Assembly: GCA_013399695.1 (NCBI GenBank)
Contig: VXAU01001764.1
Span: forward strand, 336,562 to 400,561
DNA length: 64,000 nucleotides
Source: Formicarius rufipectus
Lineage: Eukaryota; Chordata; Aves; Passeriformes; Formicariidae
Reading direction: 5' to 3'
The notes under the pieces: model-generated
The model's input: only the letters and a program-made list of their open reading frames with translations
Databases searched by the model: none
Told to the model about the DNA's origin: nothing
Position numbers and translations under genes: made by a program
Part shown: positions 1 to 12,500 of the stretch, one piece after another
How positions within the stretch are numbered: the stretch's first letter is position 1
Layout of the letters: each line of letters opens with the position of its first letter

Positions 1-2014
1 TCTCCACGCCCACAGCACTGTCTGACAGCAGGTTGGGATGAAGTCCCATCCATGAGCAGCTCCGTGAAGGAGGTGCCTTCCTCTCTGAGCAACCAAGGGT
101 TAATGCTTGCAGGGAAAACCAAGTGAGTGATTTGGTGAAAGAAAGATTAAAACATCTCCGTGGAAGGTGAGGAGCCAGCCCCAGCCTGTGCTGGCCCATT
201 TACCCACTAATCAGCCCAATTATCTCAGGTATAAATCATAACACAAAACACTTACGGAGCCAGAGTCACACACTGAAGAAAGGAGAGAACTGTTGGGTTG
301 GTTTTTGTTTAGTATAATTGATATAATTACTAACAACTCCGTGCCAAGAACTTCAGCTTTTCTGCTTCCAGAAGAGAGTAGAGAGCTGTCTGAAAGCCAT
401 AGCAATTAGCAATCCCCACATGCACAGCTTTTATTAGAAAGAATGCACCTCTATTATTCCAGAAAGAGCCAGCAGCTCCCTGAGGAGCAATTAAACATCC
501 CAGAGACCTTGTGGTGCCAGGAATGCAGCTGTGGCTGAGCCCGTGCTCCCTGTCCCCTCACTGCTGTGCAGAGGCACACAGGGAGCCCTGCCCTGTGAAA
601 TGCCCTCACCTGGCACTTCCTTGTTCCTAATTTTACCTTCCCTGGCTCCACGTAGGTGCCTCTTGTTGTGCCAAGGTCCGAGCAGGCTGCTGTTTCTGGG
701 GCTGCTCAGGTCCAGCTCGTTTCAACCAGCAGAAAATCTCCCCTGTCACTCCACTGAGGAACCTGCCTGGGCTCTGATCCCCACCCTCCAGAGCAGATTA
801 AGACAATAACTCTGTGGGTGAAGCTCCCCAACCCCTCCCGAGCACGTAAATCCAGAGAGTGTCCCATGGACAGTGGCCACACGTTCACAGCTTGCCCCGT
901 TGCCACCAGGCAGCTCCTGCAGAGCTGAGGAGCAGGAGAGTTGGGCTTCATCAGGAAGGTGTCCAAGGTCCTCACAAAAACACCCTGATGCCCCCATGCT
1001 TCTTCACTGGCATCTTTCATACCCATAGACCTTTTATTTTGGGCCTTTTCTGAGCGTGTGCCAAACAGCCATGGAGCAAAGCCATCACCATGGATGGTTT
1101 GGGCACCTTCACACCAAAACCAAACTCCCTGGTGGGTCACACCTGTGGCTTCACCATGGCAAGAGTGTGATGGAACACTAAAGAACCATGAACTCCACCT
1201 TGTCCCCCTGTCCCCGTCCCAGCCCAGCCTGGTGGGGCAGCCCTGGGCCCTGTTTTAGCATCTCCATTTCCAAAAAGTTGATTTAGGCGTGAGGAATTAT
1301 AACTATTCCCTGCAGATACATTCGTTGTCTGTTCTTTAATTAATTAAATTTGAAACTGAGCATTCTCTTTAAAACAGTTTTCAGTAACCATGTAGGGATT
1401 TGGATGAAAGAGTGTCTCTGGGAAAAGTAAGAAATATTTTTTTATTCTTTTTACTTTTTTTTCTTTCGCAGATTGGGGTGCCAAAAACTAACAGAGTTCT
1501 TATGCTGAGGAAGGAATGGAAAAAAATAAGCAAAGATTAACATTTCTCACACGAGTTTTCATTTTGGTCAGAAAGTTCTTGCTGGTCCCAAAACATTTTC
1601 ATGAGATTTCTCAAACAGAGTCTTTAATCTTACCTTGAGCTGCTGCAGGGTTTGCTTTTCTGCTGTTTGCTCTTTGGGTTTGTTGTCTCAGAAGGGTGAA
1701 TGATGCTGTTCAAGGACTGGTTTGCACCTTTGAGGACAGCAGGTAATTTGAGACAGAACTTGAAACTCACCTACCCTTCCCAACAGGCAAATTCACAGTT
1801 CCTGGTCTCCTGTCAGCCCTCTGAGCAAAGATGCAACTCCTGTGGCAGTGAAAATGAGCTTTGGGGGTGATGGGCTTTGGTCACCCACAGAGGAATCAGC
1901 AGGGCTGGCTCAGAAACTCTCAGCTGAGCAGCCCTGCACCAGAAAATATCACTTTTCAGTCATGCAAAAGTATTAAAATCTGGGAAAACAGAACCATAGA
2001 CAGCACCTCACCAG

Positions 2015-2150
2015 CCTCAGTGGTCAATACCTTAATGTGGCAAAATGGGAGCAATGAAACAGTTCTTTAACCCATCCTGGGTTGTCCTTTCAGTCTGATG
2101 CTGCATCAGACCTTGTCCACTGCACTTAAAGGACTGTTGTCTGAGGGAGA
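2015..2150 (+). repeat. 136-bp direct repeat, copy 1
   Basis: The block starting CCTCAGTGGTCAATACC and ending TGTCTGAGGGAGA occurs again at 3262-3397. Comparing the two copies by eye I found no difference over 136 bp. The flanks on both sides are unrelated. It resembles no repeat family I know. Confidence 0.9.
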
Positions 2151-3261
2151 GCTGGGGAAGGTTTGACTGCACTTCTCAACCAGGTCCAAATTTGCACCTT
2201 TGTCCATCCAGGGCACGAAATGCCCCTTTCTCTGGTGCAGGGAAAGGGGCATTTTCCCAGGAAAATCTGAGAGTTTCACCCAGGAAATACCTCCCACTCC
2301 TGGTGCAGAGAGCAGGGTCTGACCTGGTGAGCCAGCTGGGCTCCTCCTGCAGACCAGAAGGTCCTTGCAGTGGTTTCTGAACTAGGAAATGTTTGTGCTC
2401 TTTGAATAAAGGTCTAAATCCAGGGGCCAACAGTGGCTGGGGGTTTGCTCCAGTGTTCAACTTTCAGCAAAACCATTACTTTATATACTATAATTAATAC
2501 AGGAAAGAATATTAATTTCTTTGCCTCATTCCTTTTTGGAGGATTGTTGGGGTGAGGGCTGGCCACGGCAGCTCCATTAACTTCCCTCTTTCATGCTTTG
2601 ACAAGAGACAAAGTGCTTTCTCTTTCCAATTTGAATTCAGAGATCTTTCCTTTAGATACCTTGGAAAAAATGAAATAAGCTCTGTTGGCTGATGGAAATG
2701 AAAATTTGCTTTTTCCTTGATATAATTGCTTCCTGGTATTCCATCCAAATTTGAAGTGTTTTCCTCTTATATTTTGGGTTTAAAATCTTCAGATACCACA
2801 TTGCATCCTGCTGGCCGTCGTGGCAATGAGAGATCTTTAGAGAGATGATTGCCAAACCTAATTTTTAAACTTGATTTCCATAATAAGCTTAATACTCTTT
2901 GGCCTCTCATTCTATTTTGAAACAACAACAAGTCTTCAAAATTAAAGTTTCTCACCAAATTAAACCTCAAATTCAACCGCCTCAAGGTTTTCACCATGAT
3001 TAAAATAAAATAAAAATTGGCAAGTGAAGGGGGAAGAAAGGCCCAAAGATGTGTCATACACGAAGAGGGGCTCCATCCCTGAGTTGTGACACAGGGGCTG
3101 AACCCCCCACATCACCTGGGTCAGGGGCAGCACCCAAAGCAGGGCTGCCAAAGGTTTCACGTTTGCAGCCAAAAGCCTTCTCCTGGCATGGGGCTTTGGC
3201 AGCCTTTTGGTGATCCTGCCCTGTCAGGGGTTGGGGGGTCCTGCACGATGCTCGGTCACAT

Positions 3262-3397
3262 CCTCAGTGGTCAATACCTTAATGTGGCAAAATGGGAGCA
3301 ATGAAACAGTTCTTTAACCCATCCTGGGTTGTCCTTTCAGTCTGATGCTGCATCAGACCTTGTCCACTGCACTTAAAGGACTGTTGTCTGAGGGAGA
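3262..3397 (+). repeat. 136-bp direct repeat, copy 2
   Basis: This is the second copy of the block at 2015-2150, in the same orientation and 1,247 bp downstream. The match begins and ends abruptly at both edges. That fits a short recent duplication or an assembly join better than an old interspersed repeat. Confidence 0.9.
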
Positions 3398-3477
3398 TGT
3401 GACCTGCCACCCCTTGGCAGCACCAAATGGGCATCAGGAAAGGAGACATCTCCAAGCATGTGTAGGACAGCTCCTTT

Positions 3478-4279
3478 TGTGGTGGTTTGACTTTAGACCT
3501 TCATGGGAGAGAGATCCCATGGTTTGCTGTATCCAAGTGAAGTATCCCAACCTATTTTACGCCAGCTCAGATATAAGTGGGGATAGACAGAAGTTTTGGG
3601 TCAGTCCTTTCCGTTGGTGAAGGGCATTGGTGGTGGACCTGCTGTCTCTCTGGGGACAGCTGCCTCTCTCTTCCTGGGAAGTAGACCTTGTTTATTAGTT
3701 CTTTATTGTTTGTGTGTGTGCATATAGTAACACTAAGTTCTTTCCTCTTCTCTGTATATATATATGTCGCAGTGAGGGAGAACTTGGTCGCTCAATATGA
3801 GTGATCAGCAAGCTTCGATTTATTGATCCACACGTTACATTCTTATACTGTATATAATGAGCTAATACATATTCTGCAACCTAAACATATCACTGGATGC
3901 TTTTTTAAGGGACAACTCCACCTCTACCTCCTCATTCTGTTTGCTCTCAGATCCATATTTCTCGTGCCTTTCTAATCCCAACATTCTGTTATCATATAAC
4001 AGCTGCAGCAACTCAAACTGGTTGAGTCTGATGTTTCCCAAGCTCCCGCTCAGCCACCTGCAGCATGTCTATGTGACCCTTATCAACCAGCCAAGCCTCC
4101 ACCTATATATATATATATATTTGTATAAATTCATACTGCTTTGGTAGTATTAGAATCCACTTGTCATCTAGTGTGTTTGGGGTTTTTCTCCCCCTTTCTC
4201 CCTGCAGTTGTGAGTGAGGGGGAAGCTTCTGTTTTGGGGCCTCTGGATATTTCCCTTCAGCCAGGGATAAATGGACACA
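3478..4279 (+). mobile_element. ERVL-like solo LTR, split by a nested LTR
   Basis: The left part starts TGTGGTGGTTTGAC and the right part ends near CCAGGGATAAATGGACACA. These ends and the internal T-rich stretch resemble bird ERVL LTRs, which begin TGTG[C/G]TGGTTT. The two halves are separated at a TA microsatellite by another LTR (3765-4101). The flanks ccttt and ccttg are a possible 5-bp target duplication with one mismatch. No internal retroviral genes are present. The 3' end lies 124 bp before exon 5. Family assignment is from memory of end motifs. Confidence 0.5.
3765..4101 (-). mobile_element. solo LTR nested inside the ERVL-like LTR
   Basis: Read on the minus strand it starts TGGAGGCTTGG and ends CCCTCACTGCGACA. 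An AATAAA lies about 45 bases before the 3' end, the usual place for an LTR poly(A) signal. It interrupts a TATATA run that continues on both sides. It is 337 bp long, in the range of avian ERVK or alpharetrovirus-like LTRs. The class is inferred, and no clean target duplication is visible because the target is a microsatellite. Confidence 0.5.
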
Positions 4280-4403
4280 CCTTGACTTCATCACTTTTTA
4301 AAGCCCAATCCAACCTCTGTGGCCATCAACCCAGAGCTCTCCTCAAGCACCCCGAGATGCCCGTCTCACCAATGCCCACCCTGTCCCTCTCTCCCCCCTG
4401 CAG

Positions 4404-4619
4404 ACGCCTGGATGCCAACCTCATCTCCGTGGTGCCCGAGAGGAGCTTCGAGGGGCTGCAGTCCCTGCGCCACCTGTGGCTGGACGACAACGCGCTGACG
4501 GAGATCCCGGTGCGGGCGCTCAACCGGCTGCCGGCGCTGCAGGCCATGACCCTGGCGCTCAACCACATCTGCCACATCCCTGACTTCGCCTTCCACAACC
4601 TCAGCAGCCTCGTGGTGCT
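4404..4619 (+). CDS. LGR6: LGR6 exon 5: three LRRs
   Basis: The exon is 216 nt (72 codons) and encodes three consecutive 24-residue LRRs, from RLDANLISVVPERSF to HNLSSLVVL. It starts with the last base of a split Leu codon and ends after CT of the next, so it is symmetric. Acceptor: CCCCCTGCAG. Donor: CT|GTAAGTC. Its size equals the 216-nt exon 5 of human LGR5, whose skipping is known to give an in-frame isoform. In LGR4-6 structures this region contributes to the concave R-spondin-binding face. An unusual Cys occurs in the stretch NHICHIPDF, where human LGR6 has Ser. Confidence 0.97.
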
Positions 4620-4696
4620 GTAAGTCTTCTCCACTCCTTCCTCCCCCCCAACCCAACGAGGGTCATGCCCTAAAGTAAAATAAAAAGAAAAATACG

Positions 4697-5243
4697 TATG
4701 TTTTTATAGCTCACGAGAGCTCGTCCAAGAGCCACTTTTAGGCAGCACGGGCCCTTAAGGCTCATAAACTCACACACACACTTCATGCAGTGGATCAATC
4801 AAAAAGCCTTTATTCTCAGACCAAGCCTTGTATTTATCATCTGTGCTTTTCAGTTATATCCTTATATAAAAATGATTGGATAGCTTAAAACTGTCCATCC
4901 TCAGGCCACCTCAGTTTCACAGTCCATTGGTCTTAATGTTAATTAACTCCTCCTGAAAGCCCACCCCATGGCAGATTTCTAGAGGAATTTTGGGAGTACC
5001 AGCAGATGTTCTTCCTATAGATAAGTTCTTACTTCAAAGCTGCAAACTGCTCTCCTGAAATATGTAAACACAGGCCTGTTTTTCCTGGGAACTGCACAAT
5101 GTTCACAGAATATTCACAGAATATCCAATTTTCTGCCTTCTGCCACAACGCCCCACGAGGGTCACGCCCCACCAACAGTTCTTTGGGTGCCCAGCTCAGG
5201 GGAGGGGGGGCAGAGGTTTTGTTTGGAGTTCTGGTGCCCCCAT
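4697..5243 (-). mobile_element. candidate LTR fragment
   Basis: On the minus strand, AATAAAGGCTTTTTGATTG is followed by about 100 bases ending CTCGTGAGCTATAAAAACA, like the R/U5 part of an LTR. The other end is placed near TGTCAAAGGATGGGGG. No target duplication was found, so edges and class are uncertain. It lies 77 bp downstream of exon 5. Confidence 0.35.
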
Positions 5244-5545
5244 CCTTTGACATCAAATGATAAACTGACTTTTTCGATGTTTTATGCCGTTTGCTTGCAT
5301 TTTTCCCCACTTTTTGGAAAGTGGAGGTTTCTTTCAAAGAGTCCTGGGATGCCCATCATTTGACATCAAATGCTAAAATTGCCTTTTTCTATTTTTTATG
5401 TAGTTTCCTCACATTTTTCCCCACTTTTTGGAAAGTGGAGGTTTCTTTCAAAGAGTCCTGGGATGCCCATCATTTGATATAAAATGCTAAAATTGTCTTT
5501 TTTTGATTTTTTACATGTTTTCCTCATGTTTTTCCCCACTTCGAA
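5225..5545 (+). repeat. 114-bp tandem repeat, about 2.8 copies
   Basis: The block beginning CATTTTTCCCCACTTTTTGG at 5298 repeats at 5412 and, more diverged, near 5525. A half unit (CATCCTTTGACATCAAATG) precedes it. Each unit carries the inverted repeat CCACTTT-TTGG-AAAGTGG. The period is 114 bp, with copies 1 and 2 close to identical. Confidence 0.85.
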
Positions 5546-6037
5546 AGCTCCCTGACATAAAAACGCTTTGTATTAAAAAAAAAAAAAAAATCAGCATCTG
5601 GAAACAAAAAACAGATTTCTTTTGTCCTTGAAGACTCAAGCAACTAAAATCTCCTAATTTCTTTTCCTTCCTCCAATCCTTGTGTTAAAACAACAGGAAT
5701 TTCTAGCAACATGAACAAAAATTAAATGGCAACAAGTAGCAGTCAGGTCAAAAAAAGCAATATTTTTATTTCTAGGAAAACATATCAAAGAAAGATCTTT
5801 TTTTTCATTTTTACCAAATAAGATTTTAAACCAAAGGTCTGACCTCAATGCCTTGTCCAAGCCCATGCCTTGCCATCTGCAGGACTGTGTGACATCTGCA
5901 GGTCAGGTGGGTTTTGGTCACAGTTTGCATTGTGTTTTCCTGGCAGTGTTTGTGGCGATGTGGAGAGCAGGATTCCCTCCAGGTCCTGGTCCAGGAAGGA
6001 AACTTCATTCCATGGGCAGAGAGAGAGACAAAAAGAT

Positions 6038-6712
6038 TGTGCTGGTTTAGAGTTAAACCAGCAGGAGAAAGCAATCCAACTAGGAATGGGATTGCAAGTC
6101 AGAAGAACAATTTAATGAAAGGTCACAAAATACACTGAGACAGAAGGAAAATCTGTTTGACCCACACAAACAGATGTACAGCCCAGCCCAGCAGGATGGA
6201 GCTCACCAACCCCTGTGCTGAGCACCACGTGGGTGTCCTGAGTTCAAAGTAAAAAGAAAGGAAGGAACCTGCTGGTGACAATGATGGTGGCAGTCTGGGG
6301 GCAGTCCCAGTCCTGTTGAGGCTCTGCTCCTCCTCTGGATCTGACCAGAGATCCCAGTCCCAAAACCCCAAGCTTATCTCTGCTTGGGCTCAGATGGGAA
6401 CGCCCAGTCCCTCCCCCAGGGTGGAGAGTTTCCCAAGGGGTGATTTACTCTGTGAGGTCAATCCTGGCATATTTTTGGCATCCCTGATGGCCCCTGAGCA
6501 GACATGACCCCTCAGGTGGGTGTGAAGGCAGGAAAACTTCCTTATCTCACAGAAGTTCCCAAACACCCCCCTGTGCCCTGAGGGGTGGGGTGTGCCCTGG
6601 GCAGCTGCTGCCAATGGGCCATGGGGAGCAGTTCATGAGAACAATGACACAGAGGGTTTAGAATCCACACCCACCCAGTGACAAACTGATCCTGGCTACT
6701 CTAACCAGGACA
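6038..6712 (+). mobile_element. ERVL-type solo LTR, copy A
   Basis: It starts TGTGCTGGTTTAG and ends CTAACCAGGACA, giving TG..CA termini with a short inverted terminal match (TGTGCTGGTT against AACCAGGACA). A close copy lies at 39008-39739. The start is the typical bird ERVL LTR start (established knowledge). No coding interior and no clear target duplication (flanks aagat and aacac). Confidence 0.75.
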
Positions 6713-9299
6713 AACACTCACAACCTTCAACCAGACAAAGAGCTGGTCCCTCTGGCAGCTGCTCAGGAGGGACATCCTTTCTGTCAACAGAGCCTTGTGG
6801 ATTATCTTGCTGCTAAAAGGAAAGGTACATGTGCAAATTAGCTGCTCATTACTTCTTTGGTGTTGATTAGCAAGCCTCAGATGTGGTTGCCAACTGCTTT
6901 GGAGCTCTTCTATCCCCAAATGCCACCTCTGGTTTGGTAATTTGTACTGATACCAGGGTGTGAAGTAACCTCAGTGCCTTAGTGAAAGCTTAGCAATTAT
7001 TTCCCTTTCAAAATCTGAAGTGTTTACTGAAGCCACCCAGCACAGAGAGTGCTTGGACAAAGCACAGTTCAGGGTTTTATTCAACATCAACTTCAGCTGT
7101 TTAGACAAAGCATAAAGGCTTATTTAGGGAAAATGCAAAAAGCAACTTGAGTCAAAAAAGTAGTTTTCACCCACAAGAGTGCTCATTCTGCTGGGCAACC
7201 ATGGCCCCCATAATGCAACCACTTCAGTCAGCTTTAATAACTCACCCAGTGGGCCAGCTGACATTTGGGGGTTTATTTCAGCCTCCAGAGCATGCTGCTT
7301 TCATTTGGGCTTATCCCATGCTCTGGGTGAGAAGCAACTCCTTAATTAAACAGGCAAGCTTGAGAAATAAAAGTCATTGACCACCAGGTCACAAGGGAGG
7401 GAATAATGTCCCACCACATACAATTGGGTGGGAACACACATGTGTGATCCTGCCAGGCTCTGTGGGACACGATGCCACATTTTTTCTGGGATCACAAGTG
7501 TTTGGCAGGACTGGCCCCATAAATCCCTCCCCTGCTTCCATGCACACCCTTGTCAGCACAGCACCAGTGGAGAGCCCCCAGTGCTCCTCCTGCAGCCCCA
7601 CCAGGGATGTGGCCCCACTCCAGACTCACCCACCAAGCTGACAAGCAGATGTCCCCAAAAGCCAGCCAAGCTGGAGAGGAGACTTTCCCTACCAGGGGGA
7701 TGCTTTGCTCTGCACTGCTCTGGGTTTGCAGGTAGATGGAGAAGAGCTGCCGGGAACACTGGACACTTCCAACCACAGAGGGATTTAAATGAACCCCTGG
7801 GGGAGGAAAGCCAGGGGCAGCTGAGGGTGAGCACAGGGGGATCTCTCCTGATCAGCACAGCCTGATCAATACCCACAAACACATCTACCCATGGCTAAAG
7901 GAGCCCCAAGGACCAGAGATGTGCTGCTCCTCCTCCTCCTCCACACACCTTGGGCCTTTGGGTGAGATGTGGGTGACTCTCCTGCACTGCCACCAGCATC
8001 AGAGTACCCCAACCTCAATCTGGAACACTTTAAAGGTTCAGTCTCTGCTGATAAATGACACCTTTGCTGAGGAATTCCCTGATCTTATTGCCATCTGTTG
8101 CTGCTGAAGGTTTCCGAGCAGAGCTTCAGGCAGTTCACAGAGCAGAGCCCTGTGTAAATCACTCATCACGAAATCCCTGAGTGTCAGGAATTGGCACCAT
8201 CCCTTCCCAGCTTTAGTGAGAAGTGCTGTGTGTGCTGGGGTGCTGGCACTGTGCTGGGGTGCTGGCACTGTGCTGGGTTGGCAGAGGGGAGGTGGATATC
8301 TGAGCGGGGTGGCTCATGGCAATAGGATACTCAACACGTTACCTCCCAGGCTGATCTATTCACGACCAAATGTAGCTCAGGATCTGCAGGAGGAAATAGC
8401 CCTGAGTACGTTTCAGCCAATTCTTTGGGTGAAGCAAAGGTTGTTTTACCAAAAGCCACGTTCTTTCTTGGCCCTGACAGAGTTCCCATTCAGCAGTCAG
8501 CATCTGAGCCCCCCGTGCTGCTGTGCTGACAGGCTGTTGAAGGGCAGGGCAGCAGCTCTCATTAGCATCCCTCATCTCCTCTGTCAGCTGAAGGCAGCAG
8601 GAATCAAGTCTCAAGCCAGGAATTACAGCACCTCCTCCAGTCCCACTCCCCAGAGGGGTCTGCAAGTGGGATCTTACACGGGGGGATTTGGGATCCACTG
8701 CCAAGAAACCCCCCGTGCTGTGCCCTTGCTGCCACATCTCTGCAGTGCCCTCCTTACTCCTGAGGTCACCAAAGGAGCTCTCAACAGAGATGCTCTGAGT
8801 GACCTCTCCAAAACAGTCCCAGCAGTGGAGAGGTTTGCCCTGTAATGAGGAACCTGGATAGAGGAAGCCTTAGGGTGGTTTTGTGTTCATCACACAGCAG
8901 AGACTCCCTTAAGTTCACATAAAAGAGGTCAAAACCCAGATCCTTCCCTGTTTGGGCCCTCAGGGAGCCTTTGCTCCTGGAATCCACCCTGGCTGAAATA
9001 TTTCTGCAGTGCTGAACATCCACTGTCAAAAAGACCCTTGCACACAGAGAGTTATCTTGGCCCATAATGCAATAGAGGTGCTCCACTCTTCTAATCTGGC
9101 CCTGCTCCCAAGTCTTTCATAAACAAGCACTCTGGGAAAAGTTGTTTTCATGCCACTACCAGTTACTTTTGCTTAAAGGCCTCAAATTCTTGTGTTTCAT
9201 GTCCCCCTCCTCTGTGCCGTCGCTGTATTTGTTACTGTCCCTTGTACCTTCCTTCATTTCAGTTCCTCTTTTCCAGTTCCCATCCAGCTACTTGGTTTG

Positions 9300-9565
9300 A
9301 AACCTGGAAGCCCAGAATGGTTCCAACCATCTCACCCCACCTCCCTGCCATGGGCAGGGACATCTTTCACTATTCCCAGTTGCTCCAAGTCCCATCCAAC
9401 CTGGCCTTGGACACTTCCAGGGCTGGGGCAGCCACAGTTTCTCTGCCCAACCTGTGCCAGGGCCTGCCCATCCTCCCAGGGAAGAATTTCTTCCAACATC
9501 TGGTCTAAATCTGCATCCTTTCAGCTTAGAGCCTTTCCCCTTGTCCTGTCACTATCTGTGTGAAA
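9300..9565 (-). mobile_element. CR1 LINE 3' fragment
   Basis: The + strand shows the reverse complement of the CR1 3' region: CCTGCCATGGGCAGGGACA, then CTGGCCTTGGACACTTCCAG, then GGGAAGAATTTCTTCC. It is 5'-truncated and has no open reverse transcriptase frame. Confidence 0.85.
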
Positions 9566-12500
9566 CCAGAAGTTAATTCACATATGACACTTGCTTGTTC
9601 CTTCACATCTTCAGATGCAGAGACCAGATCTGCACCCTCTATCAAAGATAAGAGTTAATTCCAGTTTATACAATGGCACAATCCCTTTCTGTGCCTATTT
9701 TCCCCTTTTCCTGTCATCCCTGTCATTTGATTTGCTTTTTTGACAGCAACTAAACACCAAGACCTCCTTCATGTTGATATTTAAGAGCCTGTCAGTGTGT
9801 ATGCTCATCTAAGACTGGTTCTCCTGCCACAGCACTTGCCATTCACACAGTCTGAATTCCAGATGTTTTATGATTTTCAAGGACAAGCCACTCACCTGCA
9901 AGTGTTTTCTTCCTGGGTCACCCAGCAGCAGCTTCCTGACAGTAAATGAAGGATCTTCAGTAGAACTCCTCTTTCTTACAGTTTTTACCAGGTCAGGACA
10001 CAATGAAGCTCCCTCTCTAACAGCATGGGCTTGTGACTAGAGGAAAAAAACTAGTGTCCAGAACTCCTGGCTTCCCATTCCCATTCTGGCCCTTGTTCTG
10101 GTGCAACTCTGGCCAAAAGTTTCAAAAGGGACCACTGGTCTTCAGTGCCCTCCCTGTCTGGGAGCAAACATCAAACATCCCTGCTCTCCAGGAGAGCTGA
10201 GGCTCAGTGGGTTCTGCTGAGTGTGGGTGGGACTTGGGGCTTCCCAGCAGCACAGTCCCAGTCTGGTGGACTGGAGCATTAGGATGAGCCTGTGAATCAC
10301 AGTCCCCACCTGTACAAGGGAGTTACCAGGGCCTTTCTGAGGAGTTCTTGGGAACCTCAGTGCTGGCAGGGAGTGCCAGGCATGTGCAATTCATTATCAC
10401 TCAGAACAATATTGCCTGGAACATCTGGGCTCCATTCCTGAGCCTTTTCATTGGCAGAAGTGCCTTTTCTCTCAGAGGACCAAGCTTGCTGCCTTGGCAA
10501 AAGCAAATTTCCCTCTCCAGCACTTGAGGAAGAAGCAAATCATGCTCTAATGCACTCTGAGAATGTCACTTCTGATCGAGCTGTGTTCTTTACCAGACAA
10601 GTCTCATGCTGGTCCTTCACTGCCAGAAACAATCCGTGGAATATGCACCACTTATGATTTAGGTTTCCCTACTTATCCACGGCCAAGTTGAGGAAAAGAA
10701 CAATTTTGCCACAATAGAGGTGGAAGTTCCTCATGGCAATGGCTCGTTGAGTGGGATAATTCATATCATGTCAGATCTGAGCTTGGTTCAAATCATCTAA
10801 TGCAAATAACTGATGGAAAATGCTTGCATTTGTCCTTTTGGAGAAGAAAAAAATGAAGTCATTAAAAATGAAAGCGATGGAGAATCCACCACTGCTCTTT
10901 GTAGTCTGTTCCAGTGGTTAATCATCCTTAGTGTTAAAAAAAAAAAACAAACTCATATTTCCCATTTGAATTTTCTTTGGCTTTGACTTCAGACATTTGT
11001 TCTTATTATTCCTTTCCCCACTAAATCACAGAACCATTTTAGTACCCAGTTTCTAAGCAGGAAGAATCCTATACATTACACTGCACTCATCCGCTTGATC
11101 TCACTTTTAATAAGCTAAACAGATTGAGTTCTCCAAGTCTCCCTCCTGGTTTTTTCCAGCCCTTGGCTCATTTTTCTTGCTCTTCTCTAACACCCATTTC
11201 CAATTCCCAAAGTCCAGTTACCAATGTGGGTACCCAGCAACACACTGGGCCTGCCAGGGTTGGTTTCACCAGGACCCAGTGCAGATGTTGACCCAATTTC
11301 CCTTTCCTTGCTCATACAAAAAGCACCTTCATTCAAGTTGTATTTAGGCATTGGCTCAACCTGCTTTCCTTGTGTGTGAGACAAATGCCCAGTGGCCCTG
11401 GAGGTGGCACTGCCAGAGCTGAGTTTATGCCAGAGCTGAGTTAATGCCTGTGTTGGGCTGTGAGTTCATCACAAAACTGCTCTCCATGATCTTTTAATCC
11501 ACTGGGGGAAAAAAAAAAAAAGAAAGGAAAATGAAATGAAAACTAATCAAGTTTCACTGGGGCTGCTTCATGAATGATGAGGGAAAGCCACATTTATGCC
11601 CAATTTCTGATAAGAAATTGTTGGCGAGGGCAGAAAATCTTCCTTGTGGAACCTGCTGGGAGCTTCTTACTGTGGGTCAGAAACGAAGCCTGTGGGGTTG
11701 GATTTTTCCTGGTTTAGTCCTTAATTCCCACTCCCTGAGGCCCCAGCTGAGCTGCAGGTTCTGCAGCCACTGCAGGGTCCTTTGACCTGGTTTCAGCAGG
11801 CACAGCATGGGCTCACCTGGCACAGCAAGGGCTCACCTGGCACAGCACAGGAGCTCACTCGTGACCCCCCCAGGCCACTGTCCCACCCTGCCAGAGGTGC
11901 TGCTGCTGCTGCAGAGAGCCCTGCTCTGTACCAGAGGTGTTTGGCTGAGAACATCCTGCAGGCCAACCACAAAAGAGACATGACTGTCCTCCTCCCTGGG
12001 CAAAGCCTCTTCCATGGATGGGTGCCCAAAGCCACCCTCCCTCCACGGTCCTGGCTGCAAAGGAAGAGGCACAGATCCCCAAGCTCACTGCCCTTGCCAA
12101 GGAGAATTATGGATTCTAGCTCTGATAGCAAGGGCTTAAAGACTTCCCAAATTTTTATGTCCTCAGGGTTGTTTATAGCCCAGAACCAGCTGTAATTTAT
12201 AGGGCAGAATATAACGCCGTGTGGGCTGAGCTCAAATTGACAAGCCCTGGAGATGTTGCAATTCCACTTGTTAAAATTTGTTTACTAGGGAAGAAAAAAA
12301 AACAAGGCAGGATGGAAGACAGTAACATCTTTTCAAGTGTTTACCTTTCCAGCTCTCTTGTTTCTATTATTGCCATGTGGTTGGGTAACTCAAGAGTTCA
12401 GCTTGGACAGCACATTTTTTATAACTCCCTTTTTTGGTCGTTCATAATTTTCTCACCAACAAAGAACTTCCTTCGGATGATTTTCATTACTCTGACTCCA

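Larger units (their letters stand above)
1..4403 (+). other. LGR6: LGR6 intron 4 (3' part)
   Basis: Non-coding sequence before the first recognisable exon. I looked for the exon 2-4 LRR modules, whose conserved cores resemble NNLTEL, SGNHLS and QNNQL, and saw none, so this is read as intron 4. It is moderately AT-rich. It holds two identical 136-bp blocks (2015 and 3262) and a nested LTR pair (3478-4279). It ends with a good pyrimidine tract and CAG acceptor at 4403. Confidence 0.8.

Noticed and set aside
1..4403. Search for LGR6 exons 2-4
   Set aside because: No LRR-coding segment with flanking splice sites was found.
8216..8845. 209-codon + open frame beginning with a signal-peptide-like stretch
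   Set aside because: The hydrophobic start comes from the GTGCTGGGGTGCTGGCACT duplication. The rest has no family features and lies within intron 5.
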